A stretch of DNA of 38,853 nt. It comes from Paracoccaceae bacterium. Lineage in GTDB: Bacteria > Pseudomonadota > Alphaproteobacteria > Rhodobacterales > Rhodobacteraceae. Numbering within the stretch: position 1 is the stretch's first letter; each line of letters begins with the position of its first letter. Positions 20,253-29,663 of this stretch are shown here, one piece after another. The stretch is from the NCBI GenBank assembly GCA_947468085.1, contig CANIKY010000019.1, positions 1-38,853 of the forward strand. Reading direction: 5' to 3'. The translations under genes were made by a program, and so were the position numbers. The notes under the pieces are model-generated. The model worked only from the letters and a program-made list of their open reading frames with translations. It was not told where the DNA came from and searched no databases.

Positions 20253-21554
20253 ATGAACACCCGGGCCATTTATCTCTTTGCCGGCGTGGGGATGCTTTAT
20301 GTCCTGACGGGGGTCTTGCTGTCTTGGAACGTCAGCTTGAACATTCTGATCTTGGGCCTTTTAAGCGCTATCATGGCGTTGGGCGTGAACATGCAGTGGG
20401 GCTATGCGGGCCTGTTTTCCACGGGCATCGTCGGGTCCATCGCACTGGGCGGTTTGGCTGTTGTCTTTGTCTCGGGCAACCCTGTACCCGAAGCCTTCGC
20501 CGCAGGGGGGTGGCAGGCGATCTTTGGGCTGGTGGTGGCTGTGGCCGGCATCGCCGCCGCCGTCGCCGCTTGGACCTATATGGCGCCCGGCCGTCTGCGC
20601 AACCTGGTGGTCGCTGCGATCTTGATCGGGGGATTTTTTCTGTATCGCGGCATTTTTGACCCCGCAGTAGAGCGGATCGAGGCCTTTGATCCTGCCACAC
20701 ATGGCAATGTAGGCGGCTTTGGGTTGAACTCGATATGGGCATGGCCTGTGGGCGGGCTTTTTGCCGCCGTGGCCGCTTGGGCCATCGGCAAAATTGCCCT
20801 TGGACTGCGAGAGGATTACTTGGCCATCGCCACCCTTGGCATTGCCGAGATTGTCATTACGGCGATCAAATCGGAAGACTGGATGTCACGCGGGGTGAAA
20901 AACTTGGTCGGCCTGCCCCGACCTTGGCCCGTCCCTTATGAAGTAGACATGCAGGCCGACCCCGGCTTTTTGGCGTTTTGCACCAATTGGGGCCTGAACC
21001 CCATCACGACTTCCACCTTGTCCGTCAAGGGCATCTATATTGTGATGTTTGCCATCGTGCTTGGGGTGCTGATCTGGTTGCTGCAACGTGCGCTCAATTC
21101 CCCATGGGGGCGCATGATGCGCGCCATTCGCGATAACGAGGTGTCTGCCGCCGCCATGGGCAAAGACGTCAAGCGCCAACACCTGATCATCTTTATTCTG
21201 GGTGCTGCTGTCGTGGGCATGTCGGGGGCCATGTATGTGTCGATGCTGGGGCAATTGGTACCTGGTGAGTACACGCCGCTGCGCTTTACCTTTCTGATCT
21301 GGATCATGGTGATCGTCGGCGGGTCGGGCAACAATTGGGGCTCGGTTCTGGGCGGCTTGCTGGTGGGATGGCTTTGGCTGATCGTGGACAATGCCGGGCC
21401 TTTGATCATGAGTGCGGCAACGGCAGGCTTGGCCGACGGCGCGCTGAAATCGCATTTGGTAGATGTGGCCCCGCAACTGCGACTTCTGACATTGGGCGTG
21501 GCCCTTCTGTTGGTGCTGCGCTTTAGCCCGCGCGGGTTGCTGCCCGAAAAGTAA
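20253..21554 (+). CDS. LIV-type ABC transporter permease (LivM-like)
   Basis: ALGVNMQWGYAGLFSTGIVGSIALGG...LREDYLAIATLGIAEIV...MMRAIRDNEVSAAAMGKDV...WGSVLGGLLVGWLW. Confidence 0.93.
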   Translation: MNTRAIYLFAGVGMLYVLTGVLLSWNVSLNILILGLLSAIMALGVNMQWGYAGLFSTGIVGSIALGGLAVVFVSGNPVPEAFAAGGWQAIFGLVVAVAGIAAAVAAWTYMAPGRLRNLVVAAILIGGFFLYRGIFDPAVERIEAFDPATHGNVGGFGLNSIWAWPVGGLFAAVAAWAIGKIALGLREDYLAIATLGIAEIVITAIKSEDWMSRGVKNLVGLPRPWPVPYEVDMQADPGFLAFCTNWGLNPITTSTLSVKGIYIVMFAIVLGVLIWLLQRALNSPWGRMMRAIRDNEVSAAAMGKDVKRQHLIIFILGAAVVGMSGAMYVSMLGQLVPGEYTPLRFTFLIWIMVIVGGSGNNWGSVLGGLLVGWLWLIVDNAGPLIMSAATAGLADGALKSHLVDVAPQLRLLTLGVALLLVLRFSPRGLLPEK

Positions 21555-21694
21555 CCCCGTCTTTTTGTCACCAAACACCCGCCCTTGCATTGCGGCAGGG
21601 GGATTGCATTCTATCCGCGACGCGCAATGTCGCCTTCGGGCGTGACTTTGCCTGTTTGGCGGTATTCTCTGACCCAAATTTGCCAGCATAGGGA

Positions 21695-24121
21695 ATGGTC
21701 ATGAAATCGCATACGCGCGTGGTGGTTATAGGCGGCGGCGTTGTCGGCTGCTCGGTTCTTTATCACCTGACCAAGCTTGGCTGGTCAGATGTGACCTTGA
21801 TTGAAAGGTCTGACCTGACTTCTGGCTCAACTTGGCACGCGGCAGGTGGCTTCCACACGATCAACGGCGATACCAATATGGCAGCCCTGCAAGGCTATAC
21901 GATCCGCCTGTATAAAGAGCTGGAGGCGATCACCGGCATGTCGTGCGGGCTGCACCATGTGGGCGGTGTGACGCTGGCCGATAACGAGGCGCGGTTTGAA
22001 CAGCTGAAAGCTGAACGCGCCAAGCACCGCTATATGGGGCTGGATACAGAGATCCTCTCGCCAGAAGAAATCTCAAAGCTGACGGATGGCTTGGTCAATA
22101 CCAAGGGCATCTTGGGCGGGCTTTACGACCCGCTTGATGGCCACCTTGACCCATCAGGCACGACCCACGCCTATGCCAAAGCGGCCCGCATGGGCGGGGC
22201 AGAGATTATCTTGCACAACCGTGTGCTGGAAACCAACCCCATCAAAGACGGCTGGGAAGTGGTCACCGAACAAGGCACGATCACCTGCGAGCATCTGGTC
22301 AACGCAGGCGGCCTTTGGGCGCGCGAAGTGGGGGCTATGGCTGGCATTTACCTGCCCTTGCTGCCCATGGCGCACCAATATATCGTCACCGACGATATCC
22401 CTGAAATCATGGACATCTTGAAAACTGGCCGCGAATTTCCCCATGTCATGGATCCGGGCGGAGAGTTCTACCTGCGCCAAGAGGGCCGCGGCATGTGCAT
22501 CGGCTTTTACGAAAAGCCGTGCGAGCCGTGGTCAGTTGATGGCACCCCATGGAACTTTGGCCATGAACTGCTCAACGAGCAATTCGACAAAATCGAAGAT
22601 TCCGTCAACTTCGCCTATCGCCGCATTCCCGTGTTGGAACGGTCGGGCGTCAAGCGGGTGATCCACGGGCCCTTTACCTTTGCCCCCGATGGCAACCCGC
22701 TGATCGGCCCGGTGCCGGGGCTGCGCAACTATTGGTCGGCCTGCGCTGTGATGGCGGGCTTTAGCCAAGGCGGCGGCATGGGTCTGGCGCTGGCGCAGTG
22801 GATGATCCATGGCGAGGTGGAACGCGACCCGCGCGGCTTTGACGTGGCGCGCTTTGGCAATTGGACCAGCCCCGGCTATACCGTGCCCAAGGTGATCGAA
22901 AACTACCAGATGCGCTTTTCCGTGGGCTACCCGAACGAGGAACGCCCCGCCGCCCGCCCCTTCCGCACCACGCCCATGTACGAGGTGTTCGACAAAATGA
23001 ACGCCGTCTGGGGCCAGCAATACGGGCTGGAAGTGCCCAATTACTACGCCCTGCCCGGCGAGCCGCGCTACGAAGAGCCGACTTTCAAACGCTCTAACGC
23101 GTGGGAAGCGACCCGCCAAGAGGTGATGGCCGTGCGCGAAGGCGTGGGCATCAACGAAGTGCAGAACTTCGGCAAATATCTGGTCAAAGGCGCAAATGCC
23201 CGCGCTTGGCTGGATAAGATCATGGCCGGCCGCATCCCCAAGCCGGGCCGTCTGTCGCTAACCCCGATGCTGGCCCATTCCGGCAAGATCATCGGCGATT
23301 TCACTGTGTCTTGCCTGTCGGAAACCGAATTCCAGCTGACCGCCAGCTACGGCGCGCAGGGTTGGCATGTGCGCTGGTTCGAGCAGAACGTCATGGAGGG
23401 TGTCACGGTCGAAAACATCTCTGACGCGCGCTCGGGCTTTCAGATCGCAGGCCCTAAGGCCCGTGAACTGCTGTCGCGCGTCACCCGTTCGGATGTCTCG
23501 GCTGAGGCGTTCAAGTTCATGGATGTGCGCAAGATGACAGTGGGCATGGCCAATTGCCTTGTGCAGCGCGTCAGCTACACCGCTGATCTGGGCTATGAAA
23601 TCTTCACCGACCATATGTCAGTGCGCCAAGTGTGGGACACGCTGAATGCCGCAGGGGCCGACCTTGGGCTGCGTGCCTTTGGGATGCGGGCGATGATGTC
23701 GCTGCGGCTTGATAAATGGTTCGGCTCTTGGGGGCGCGAATTCTCGCCCGATTATACGCCGGCCGAAACGGGGCTGGATAAGTTCATCTCGTGGAACAAA
23801 CCCGCCGATTGGATCGGCAAAGCCGCCGCCATGGCCGAACAGGCCAAGGGCCCGACGCGCAAACTGGTGCCCATCGTGATCGACGTGTCGGATGCCGATG
23901 TTGTGGCGTGGGAGCCGATCTGGCTTGATGGCGGCGTTGTGGGCTGGTGCACCTCTGGCGGGTTCAGCCATTGGACGGGAAAATCCGTGGCCCAAGGCTT
24001 CATCCCCGCCGACCGCGTGGTCGACGGGCTGGCGCTAGAGGTGGAAATCTTGGGCGAACGCCGCCCTGCCCGCGTCCATCTGGCCCCCCTATGGGATGAT
24101 CAAGGCAGGATGCGCGCCTAA
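21695..24121 (+). CDS. GcvT family FAD-dependent oxidoreductase (dimethylglycine/sarcosine dehydrogenase-like)
   Basis: VVVIGGGVVGCSVLYHLTKLGWSDVTLIERSDLTSGSTWHAAGGFHTINGDTNMAALQ (DAO domain) plus C-terminal GcvT-like region (FMDVRKMTVGMANCLVQRVSYTADLGYEIF). Confidence 0.92.
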   Translation: MVMKSHTRVVVIGGGVVGCSVLYHLTKLGWSDVTLIERSDLTSGSTWHAAGGFHTINGDTNMAALQGYTIRLYKELEAITGMSCGLHHVGGVTLADNEARFEQLKAERAKHRYMGLDTEILSPEEISKLTDGLVNTKGILGGLYDPLDGHLDPSGTTHAYAKAARMGGAEIILHNRVLETNPIKDGWEVVTEQGTITCEHLVNAGGLWAREVGAMAGIYLPLLPMAHQYIVTDDIPEIMDILKTGREFPHVMDPGGEFYLRQEGRGMCIGFYEKPCEPWSVDGTPWNFGHELLNEQFDKIEDSVNFAYRRIPVLERSGVKRVIHGPFTFAPDGNPLIGPVPGLRNYWSACAVMAGFSQGGGMGLALAQWMIHGEVERDPRGFDVARFGNWTSPGYTVPKVIENYQMRFSVGYPNEERPAARPFRTTPMYEVFDKMNAVWGQQYGLEVPNYYALPGEPRYEEPTFKRSNAWEATRQEVMAVREGVGINEVQNFGKYLVKGANARAWLDKIMAGRIPKPGRLSLTPMLAHSGKIIGDFTVSCLSETEFQLTASYGAQGWHVRWFEQNVMEGVTVENISDARSGFQIAGPKARELLSRVTRSDVSAEAFKFMDVRKMTVGMANCLVQRVSYTADLGYEIFTDHMSVRQVWDTLNAAGADLGLRAFGMRAMMSLRLDKWFGSWGREFSPDYTPAETGLDKFISWNKPADWIGKAAAMAEQAKGPTRKLVPIVIDVSDADVVAWEPIWLDGGVVGWCTSGGFSHWTGKSVAQGFIPADRVVDGLALEVEILGERRPARVHLAPLWDDQGRMRA

Positions 24122-24130
24122 GCCCCGCCC

Positions 24131-24181
24131 TTCAGTGAGGCGCAAATACTTTACGGGGTGCAGGGGGGAAACACCTGCACC
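24131..24181 (-). repeat. Hairpin plus AAGTATTTGCGCC-type composite element, copy B (antisense)
   Basis: GGTGCAGG-N9-CCTGCACC hairpin at 24157-24181, then minus-strand CCGTAAAGTATTTGCGCCTCACTGAAG. Confidence 0.5.
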
Positions 24182-24203
24182 AACCTAGATGATAGAGCGC
24201 AAG

Positions 24204-24812
24204 ATGTCAGACCTGACCATCGTCATCCCTGCCGCTGGCGCCTCCTCTCGCATGGGGGGGGCAGATAAGCTGTTAATCACGATTGACGGGGTGCCCCTTG
24301 TGCGCCGCACGGCTTTGAGGGCGCTGGCCGCTTGTCCGCAGGTGCTGATCACGCTGCGGGAAAATGACGGCGCACGCCTTCAGGTCTTGCACGATTTACC
24401 GGTGCAAATTGTGCCAATCCCCGATGCTGCCATTGGGCTTTCCGCCTCGCTGCGCCGTGCTGCAGCGCAGGGCCAAGGCCGCTTGATGATATTGCCCGCA
24501 GATATGCCTGATCTGACGCCCGAAGATCTGACCCGGTTGATCCAATCCTCTGACGCTGCCCCCGATACGCTGTGGCGAGCCTGCGGCCAGGATGGCATCC
24601 CTGGCCATCCGGTGATCTTTCCAGCCAATCTGCGCGCGGCCTTTGCTACCTTGCACGGCGACCACGGCGCGCGACCCATTTTGCTGGCCAATGCGCACCG
24701 CCTGCAGACCCTAGTGCTGCCCGGCCAGCACGCGCTCACCGATCTTGATACGCCCGAAGCATGGCAAGAGTGGCGGCAATCACTATTGCTTTTGAAGGGA
24801 TCAAAACCCTAG
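24204..24812 (+). CDS. Nucleotidyltransferase family protein (MocA/MobA-like)
   Basis: MSDLTIVIPAAGASSRMGGADKLLITIDGVPLVRRTALRAL...LMILPADMPDLTPEDL...GHPVIFPANLRAAFATLHGDHGARPIL. Confidence 0.9.
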   Translation: MSDLTIVIPAAGASSRMGGADKLLITIDGVPLVRRTALRALAACPQVLITLRENDGARLQVLHDLPVQIVPIPDAAIGLSASLRRAAAQGQGRLMILPADMPDLTPEDLTRLIQSSDAAPDTLWRACGQDGIPGHPVIFPANLRAAFATLHGDHGARPILLANAHRLQTLVLPGQHALTDLDTPEAWQEWRQSLLLLKGSKP

Positions 24813-25022
24813 TTTCAGTGCTTGATCTTTTGTGATCGCCAGATTTCTCAACGATTTTGTCATCAATTATTCTTACTTCTTAAGCCGCGATGTGAGGCAA
24901 ATGCAGCGCAAAGCCCTAAACTTTTCGGATCCCCCGCGAACATACTAAGTGATCCAAGACGCCGTGCCTTTAACCCAGCGACGCGCACCCTTAGGGCAGT
25001 GCAAATATATTCTCTGAAACAC

Positions 25023-25106
25023 TGGTGCGGGCGGTCGGACTCGAACCGACACACCTTGCGATAACAGATTTTGAGTCTGTCGCGTCTACCATTCCGCCAC
25101 GCCCGC
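25023..25106 (-). tRNA. tRNA-Leu (anticodon CAA)
   Basis: Minus strand GCGGGCGTGGCGGAATGGTAGACGCGACAGACTCAAAATCTGTTATCGCAAGGTGTGTCGGTTCGAGTCCGACCGCCCGCACCA; 7-bp acceptor stem, CTCAAAA anticodon loop, variable arm, encoded CCA. Confidence 0.95.
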
Positions 25107-25190
25107 ACTGGGGCAGTGTTTAATTGTCCCAGACGGCCGCGTCAACGCCCCTCGTGGTGAAATCCAAACACTTGCCTTGCGATCCCACCC

Positions 25191-25841
25191 TTGACCCCGC
25201 AGCGCAAAGTCGCCACATCGCATATGCGTTTCCCGTCCCTGATCGCAAGGCCCCCGATGTTTTCCCGCCTGAGCCAAAGATTGCACGCAGCGTCCCACTC
25301 GCGCCATGCGCAAGTGGTTTTGGCGGCGGTGGCCTTTTTGGAAAGCTCGATTTTTCCAGTGCCTGCCGAAGTGATCATGGTGCCCATGTGCCTGACAAAA
25401 CCGGCGCAGTCGCTGCGGTTTGCCACCATTGCGGGGGTGGCCTCGGTACTGGGGGGCATCTTTGGCTGGATGATAGGCCATTTTCTGTTTGACCTGATCG
25501 CTGCTCCATTGTTGACCTTTTGGCACGCCATGGCCGCGTTTGAGGCACTTAAGGCACAAACCGGCACGGGCATGATCCTTGTCTTGCTTTTGACATCAGG
25601 CGCTGCCCACCTGCCGCCCATGAAGGTGGTCACCATTCTGGCGGGGGCCGTGGGGGTGAACATATGGCTCTTTATCTTGGCGGCAGTCGTGGCGCGAGGC
25701 GGCAAGTTTTTTTTAATGGGATGGGCCCTGCAGCGCTATGGCGCCCCCTTGGCCCAGGCTTTGGCCAAGCGCATAGCCCTCGTGTCGCTGGTCGTGATTC
25801 TTGGGTTGGTTGTGATAGCTTGGGTGAAGTTTTATGGTTAA
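25191..25841 (+). CDS. YqaA family (DedA/SNARE-associated-like) membrane protein
   Basis: AQVVLAAVAFLESSIFPVPAEVIMVPMCLTKPAQSLRFATIAGVASVLGGIFGWMIGHFLFD; start uncertain (25191, 25215 or 25257). Confidence 0.85.
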   Translation: MTPQRKVATSHMRFPSLIARPPMFSRLSQRLHAASHSRHAQVVLAAVAFLESSIFPVPAEVIMVPMCLTKPAQSLRFATIAGVASVLGGIFGWMIGHFLFDLIAAPLLTFWHAMAAFEALKAQTGTGMILVLLLTSGAAHLPPMKVVTILAGAVGVNIWLFILAAVVARGGKFFLMGWALQRYGAPLAQALAKRIALVSLVVILGLVVIAWVKFYG

Positions 25842-26316
25842 GTCCCTACAGCGCAGCACCCTGATCGCAATGGCTACGGGCGGGTCTTTCTTGGCTCTCG
25901 CTGCGGCCTATGCCTTTCAATATCTGGGGGGATTGGCGCCGTGCCATCTGTGCTGGCTGCAACGCTACCCGCATTTTGCAGCCGTAGGCTTGGGGGCACT
26001 GGCCTTCTTGATCCGCTTGCCCGTTGCTGGCCGCAGTCTGGCCCTTGCCGGCGGGACTGCAGCCCTGATATCCGCTGCAATCGGGGCCTATCACACAGGG
26101 GTTGAGCGCCATTGGTGGCCCGGCCCCTCCACCTGTACCTCAGGCTCTATCGCCAATATCTCGGCCAAAGACCTGCTGGCCCAGATCCAAGCCGCCCCAG
26201 TGATCAAATGCGATCAAGTGGCTTGGCAGATGATTGGCCTGTCCATGGCCTCGTGGAATATGCTCTTTTCATTGGCCTTGGTGGCCCTTTGGCTATTCGC
26301 CTTTAAGAAGCACTAA
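25834..26316 (+). CDS. dsbB: Disulfide bond formation protein B family
   Basis: FQYLGGLAPCHLCWLQRYPHFAAVGLGAL, PCHLCW motif; second Cys pair region WPGPSTC...VIKCDQVAW. Confidence 0.93.
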   Translation: MVKSLQRSTLIAMATGGSFLALAAAYAFQYLGGLAPCHLCWLQRYPHFAAVGLGALAFLIRLPVAGRSLALAGGTAALISAAIGAYHTGVERHWWPGPSTCTSGSIANISAKDLLAQIQAAPVIKCDQVAWQMIGLSMASWNMLFSLALVALWLFAFKKH

Positions 26317-26336
26317 AGGCTTAAGGCCCAGCAGGG

Positions 26337-27524
26337 TCACAAAGAGCTAGGCCCAAACCCCGCGCCCAACAGGCGTTCTCCCTCGGCCAAGGCGAAACGG
26401 TCGGTCATTCCCGCCACATAATCACACACACAGCGCGCCAGCGCCGTTTCATCTTGCACAGCCAAAAGATCAGCTTGCCACTCAGCAGGCAAAAGGCTTG
26501 GCTGGGCCATGAACAAAGGGAAAAGCCCGTCAATCACTCGGCTTACCCGCGCGCGTTCTACCATCACTGATGGCGCGCGGTACATCCGCGTGAACAAAAA
26601 CGACCGCACGGCCTTCAGGTCTTGATAAAGCGGTTTGGAAAAGCGGATCATGGTTGTGCCCAAGTGGCGTATCTCGTCCACGCTGCGCGGTTGGGCTGCG
26701 GCAAGTCGGTTTTGCGCGACTGCGATCACATCCTCGACCATCACGCCAAACACCCGACGCAGCGCCTCATGCCTGCGGCGCATCTTCTCAAGCCCTGGGT
26801 AAAGCAGATCCACCTCGCCAAAGGCGGGGCCGGTGACGGGTAGGTCCAAAAGGTCAGCCTCATCAAAAAGCCCTGATCGCAAGCCGTCATGCAAATCGTG
26901 GTGGGAATAGGCAATATCATCGGCAATTGCCGCCACCTGCGCCTCGGCACTGGCGTGGGTGTCCAATTCCAAATCCCATGCGGCATTCACGTGAGCCAAA
27001 GCATAGGGCAAGGGTCCAGCGTGCTTTTCTGTTGCAAGCGGGCCACGCAAAGGGCCGTTGTGCTTGGCTATGCCCTCTAACGTCTCCCAAGTCAGGTTTA
27101 GCCCATCAAAATCGGCATAGTGTCGTTCTAAACGGGTCACGATGCGCAAGGCTTGGGCGTTGTGATCAAAGCCACCATAGGGCGCCATCAACCGCTCCAT
27201 CGCGTCTTCGCCGGTATGGCCAAAGGGCGTGTGGCCCAGATCATGGGCCAAGGCGATCGCCTCGGCCAAATCGGTGTTCAGCCCCAAAACACCCGCAAGG
27301 GTGCGCGCCACTTGGGCCACCTCGATCGTATGGGTCAGACGCGTGCGGTAATAATCACCCTCATGTTCGACGAAAACCTGCGTTTTATGCTTTAACCGAC
27401 GAAAAGCGCTGGAATGAATGATCCGATCACGGTCGCGCTGAAAGGGCGAGCGGAAAGACGACAAACGCTCGTCCTGCAGACGCCCGCGCGATTGGTCGGG
27501 ATGACAGGCGAAAAGGGCAAGCAT
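26337..27524 (-). CDS. Deoxyguanosinetriphosphate triphosphohydrolase-like protein
   Basis: MLALFACHPDQSRGRLQDERLSSFRSPFQRDRDRIIHSSAFRRLKHKTQVFVEHEGDYYRTRLTHTIEVAQVARTLA...ALAHDLGHTPFGHTGEDAM; start moved to 27524. Confidence 0.95.
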   Translation of the reverse strand: MLALFACHPDQSRGRLQDERLSSFRSPFQRDRDRIIHSSAFRRLKHKTQVFVEHEGDYYRTRLTHTIEVAQVARTLAGVLGLNTDLAEAIALAHDLGHTPFGHTGEDAMERLMAPYGGFDHNAQALRIVTRLERHYADFDGLNLTWETLEGIAKHNGPLRGPLATEKHAGPLPYALAHVNAAWDLELDTHASAEAQVAAIADDIAYSHHDLHDGLRSGLFDEADLLDLPVTGPAFGEVDLLYPGLEKMRRRHEALRRVFGVMVEDVIAVAQNRLAAAQPRSVDEIRHLGTTMIRFSKPLYQDLKAVRSFLFTRMYRAPSVMVERARVSRVIDGLFPLFMAQPSLLPAEWQADLLAVQDETALARCVCDYVAGMTDRFALAEGERLLGAGFGPSSL

Positions 27525-27627
27525 AAGACCTCCCGTTGGATTTTTCCCCTTATACGCCCCCCGCCCTTCCAAACCAACCCAAAGCCTCTCAATTTGCACT
27601 TTGCCGCTAAACTCCCGCCGGAAGCCT

Positions 27628-27646
27628 GATTTTTCGCAGAAAAATC
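27628..27646. repeat. Short inverted repeat, GCA-loop orientation (singleton)
   Basis: GATTTTTC-GCA-GAAAAATC. Confidence 0.75.
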
Positions 27647-27712
27647 GCACCCCACCTTGCGCCTTGAACCTTGGCCCGCTTGGGCCTATCTTTGACCTTC
27701 AAGGAGTGCCCC

Positions 27713-28045
27713 ATGTCCCTTACCCTACCCCCCCACGTCACCGACCGCGCCTTTGATCGCTTGGCCGAGATTGCAGCACTCACCGGCAAAGCCAAGGCCC
27801 TGCGCGTGGCAGTCGAAGGCGGCGGATGTTCTGGCTTTCAATATGATATCAAGCTTGACGAGCCCGCAGCCGACGATCTTATCTTAGAAAAGAACGGTCA
27901 ACGTGTGCTGGTCGATCAGGTCTCGCTGCCGTTTCTTTCCAACGCTGTGATTGATTTCTCGGCCGAGCTTATCGGCGCGCGCTTTGTCATTCAAAACCCC
28001 AACGCGCAATCTTCTTGCGGCTGCGGCACATCTTTCTCGCTCTGA
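27713..28045 (+). CDS. HesB/IscA/ErpA family iron-sulfur cluster assembly protein
   Basis: ALRVAVEGGGCSGFQYDIKLDEP...NPNAQSSCGCGTSFSL. Confidence 0.95.
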   Translation: MSLTLPPHVTDRAFDRLAEIAALTGKAKALRVAVEGGGCSGFQYDIKLDEPAADDLILEKNGQRVLVDQVSLPFLSNAVIDFSAELIGARFVIQNPNAQSSCGCGTSFSL

Positions 28046-28101
28046 TCCCTCGCCCCTGCCTAATTTTGCCCTAACTTCCGTCTTTGAATACCGGAGGTTT
28101 C

Positions 28102-28806
28102 ATGCGCATCGCTCTTATGCTTGGCTCTGCCCCCAATGCGCTGGACGCCCGCGCTTGGCCACGCGCGCCGTTTGACCATATCGTGACCATCAACAACGCG
28201 TGGCGCATCCGCGACGATTGGGACGATCTGTGCTGCCCGTGGGATTTTCCCGAAGATAAGCGCCCTACCCCACAGCCCAACCAACGCCTGATCTTGCAAG
28301 AAGATTTTGTGCCCACCCAGAACCTGTACGGCGGCTTTGTCTATGCTGGCGGAACCATGGCTTTTACCACGGCCTATTGGATGCTCGCCGCCCTCAAGCC
28401 GGATGTCTTGGCGGTGCTCGGCTGCGATATGCACTATCCGGCCTCTGGTCAAACCCACTTTTACGGCATAGGCACCGCCGACCCTTTGCGCCCTGACATC
28501 ACCCTGCGCAGCCTAGAAGCCAAATCTGCCCGTCTGATGATCTTGGCGGCCCGCCAAGGCTGCGCCATAGTCAACCTGTCCACTGGCCCATCGCGCCTTG
28601 TCTTTCCCCGCACCAACCAAGCGCAATTGTCGCAAATCCGCCCTGCCCCGTTTGACGAAAGCCTAACCAAAGCTGCCTTGGCCCGTGAATCCGCCCTTGG
28701 CTACCAAGTACCCTCAGGCCGCTACTGGGAGGAGGCGCACCGGTTCGATGTTGCCGAAATCGACCAGCTTGACGCCCTTTGGCTGCGCGCCGCCAAAGTC
28801 TCCTGA
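28102..28806 (+). CDS. Conserved hypothetical protein (possible DUF115/GT-like fold)
   Basis: MRIALMLGSAPNALDARAWPRAPFDHIVTINNAWRIRDDWDD...KPDVLAVLGCDMHYPASGQTHFYGIGTADPLRP; GGAGG ribosome-binding site upstream. Confidence 0.8.
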   Translation: MRIALMLGSAPNALDARAWPRAPFDHIVTINNAWRIRDDWDDLCCPWDFPEDKRPTPQPNQRLILQEDFVPTQNLYGGFVYAGGTMAFTTAYWMLAALKPDVLAVLGCDMHYPASGQTHFYGIGTADPLRPDITLRSLEAKSARLMILAARQGCAIVNLSTGPSRLVFPRTNQAQLSQIRPAPFDESLTKAALARESALGYQVPSGRYWEEAHRFDVAEIDQLDALWLRAAKVS

Positions 28807-28880
28807 CCGTGAACCACCATCCCAAAGGGGTGACAGCGCCCGACTGACAGGCTACCAAGGCGCGGACAGGAGCATCGCGC

Positions 28881-29663
28881 ATGAAAATCGCCACCTTCAA
28901 CATCAACGGCATCAAAGCCCGCACCCAAGCCCTGCTCGATTGGTTGGCTGAGGCGCAGCCAGATGTCGCCTGCCTGCAAGAGATCAAATCGGTGGACGAG
29001 GCCTTCCCCCGCGAACCCTTTGAAGCCTTGGGATACCATATCGAAACCCACGGCATGAAGGCCTTCAACGGGGTGGCGATCCTGTCCAAACTGCCGCTTG
29101 AAGATGTCACCCGCCGCCTGCCAGGGGATGACGGCGACGAGCAGGCCCGCTGGATCGAGGCCACAGTGATGGGGCCAAAGCGCCCCGTGCGGGTTTGCGG
29201 CCTTTACCTGCCCAATGGTAACCCGACCCCCGGCCCGAAATATGAGTACAAACTGGCCTGGATGGACAGGATGCTGACCCGCACCCGCACCCTTTTGGGC
29301 GACGAGCAGCCCTTGGTCCTGTGCGGCGATTACAACATCATCCCGCAGGCCGAAGATGCCGCCAACCCGCAAAACTGGCTGACCGATGCGCTTTATCTGC
29401 CCGCCTCGCGTGCGGCCTATCAGCGGCTGTTAAATCTGGGCCTAACCGATGCCATCCGCGCCCAAAACCCTGCTCCCGGCACCTATACATTTTGGGATTT
29501 CCAAGCCGGTGCGTGGGAGCGTAACAACGGCATCCGCATCGACCATCTGCTTTTGTCACCCCAAGCGGCCGATCTGTTGCAAGGCTGTGGCATCGACAAA
29601 GCGGTACGCGGACGCGACAGGCCCTCTGACCATGTGCCCGTCTGGATCGATCTGGACGCCTGA
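28881..29663 (+). CDS. xthA: Exodeoxyribonuclease III
   Basis: MKIATFNINGIKARTQALLDWLAEAQPDVACLQEIKSVDEAFP...LCGDYNIIP...RIDHLLLSP...SDHVPVWIDL. Confidence 0.96.
   Translation: MKIATFNINGIKARTQALLDWLAEAQPDVACLQEIKSVDEAFPREPFEALGYHIETHGMKAFNGVAILSKLPLEDVTRRLPGDDGDEQARWIEATVMGPKRPVRVCGLYLPNGNPTPGPKYEYKLAWMDRMLTRTRTLLGDEQPLVLCGDYNIIPQAEDAANPQNWLTDALYLPASRAAYQRLLNLGLTDAIRAQNPAPGTYTFWDFQAGAWERNNGIRIDHLLLSPQAADLLQGCGIDKAVRGRDRPSDHVPVWIDLDA

Noticed and set aside
20886-21689. 267-aa minus-strand ORF over the LivM-like permease
   Set aside because: Antisense shadow ORF; no plausible protein features.
25023-25106. tRNA-Leu as an integration site
   Set aside because: No integrase gene and no second copy of the tRNA 3' end seen nearby.
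24863-25108. 81-aa minus-strand ORF
   Set aside because: Runs through the tRNA-Leu gene (MRAWRNGRRDRLK... is translated tRNA sequence).
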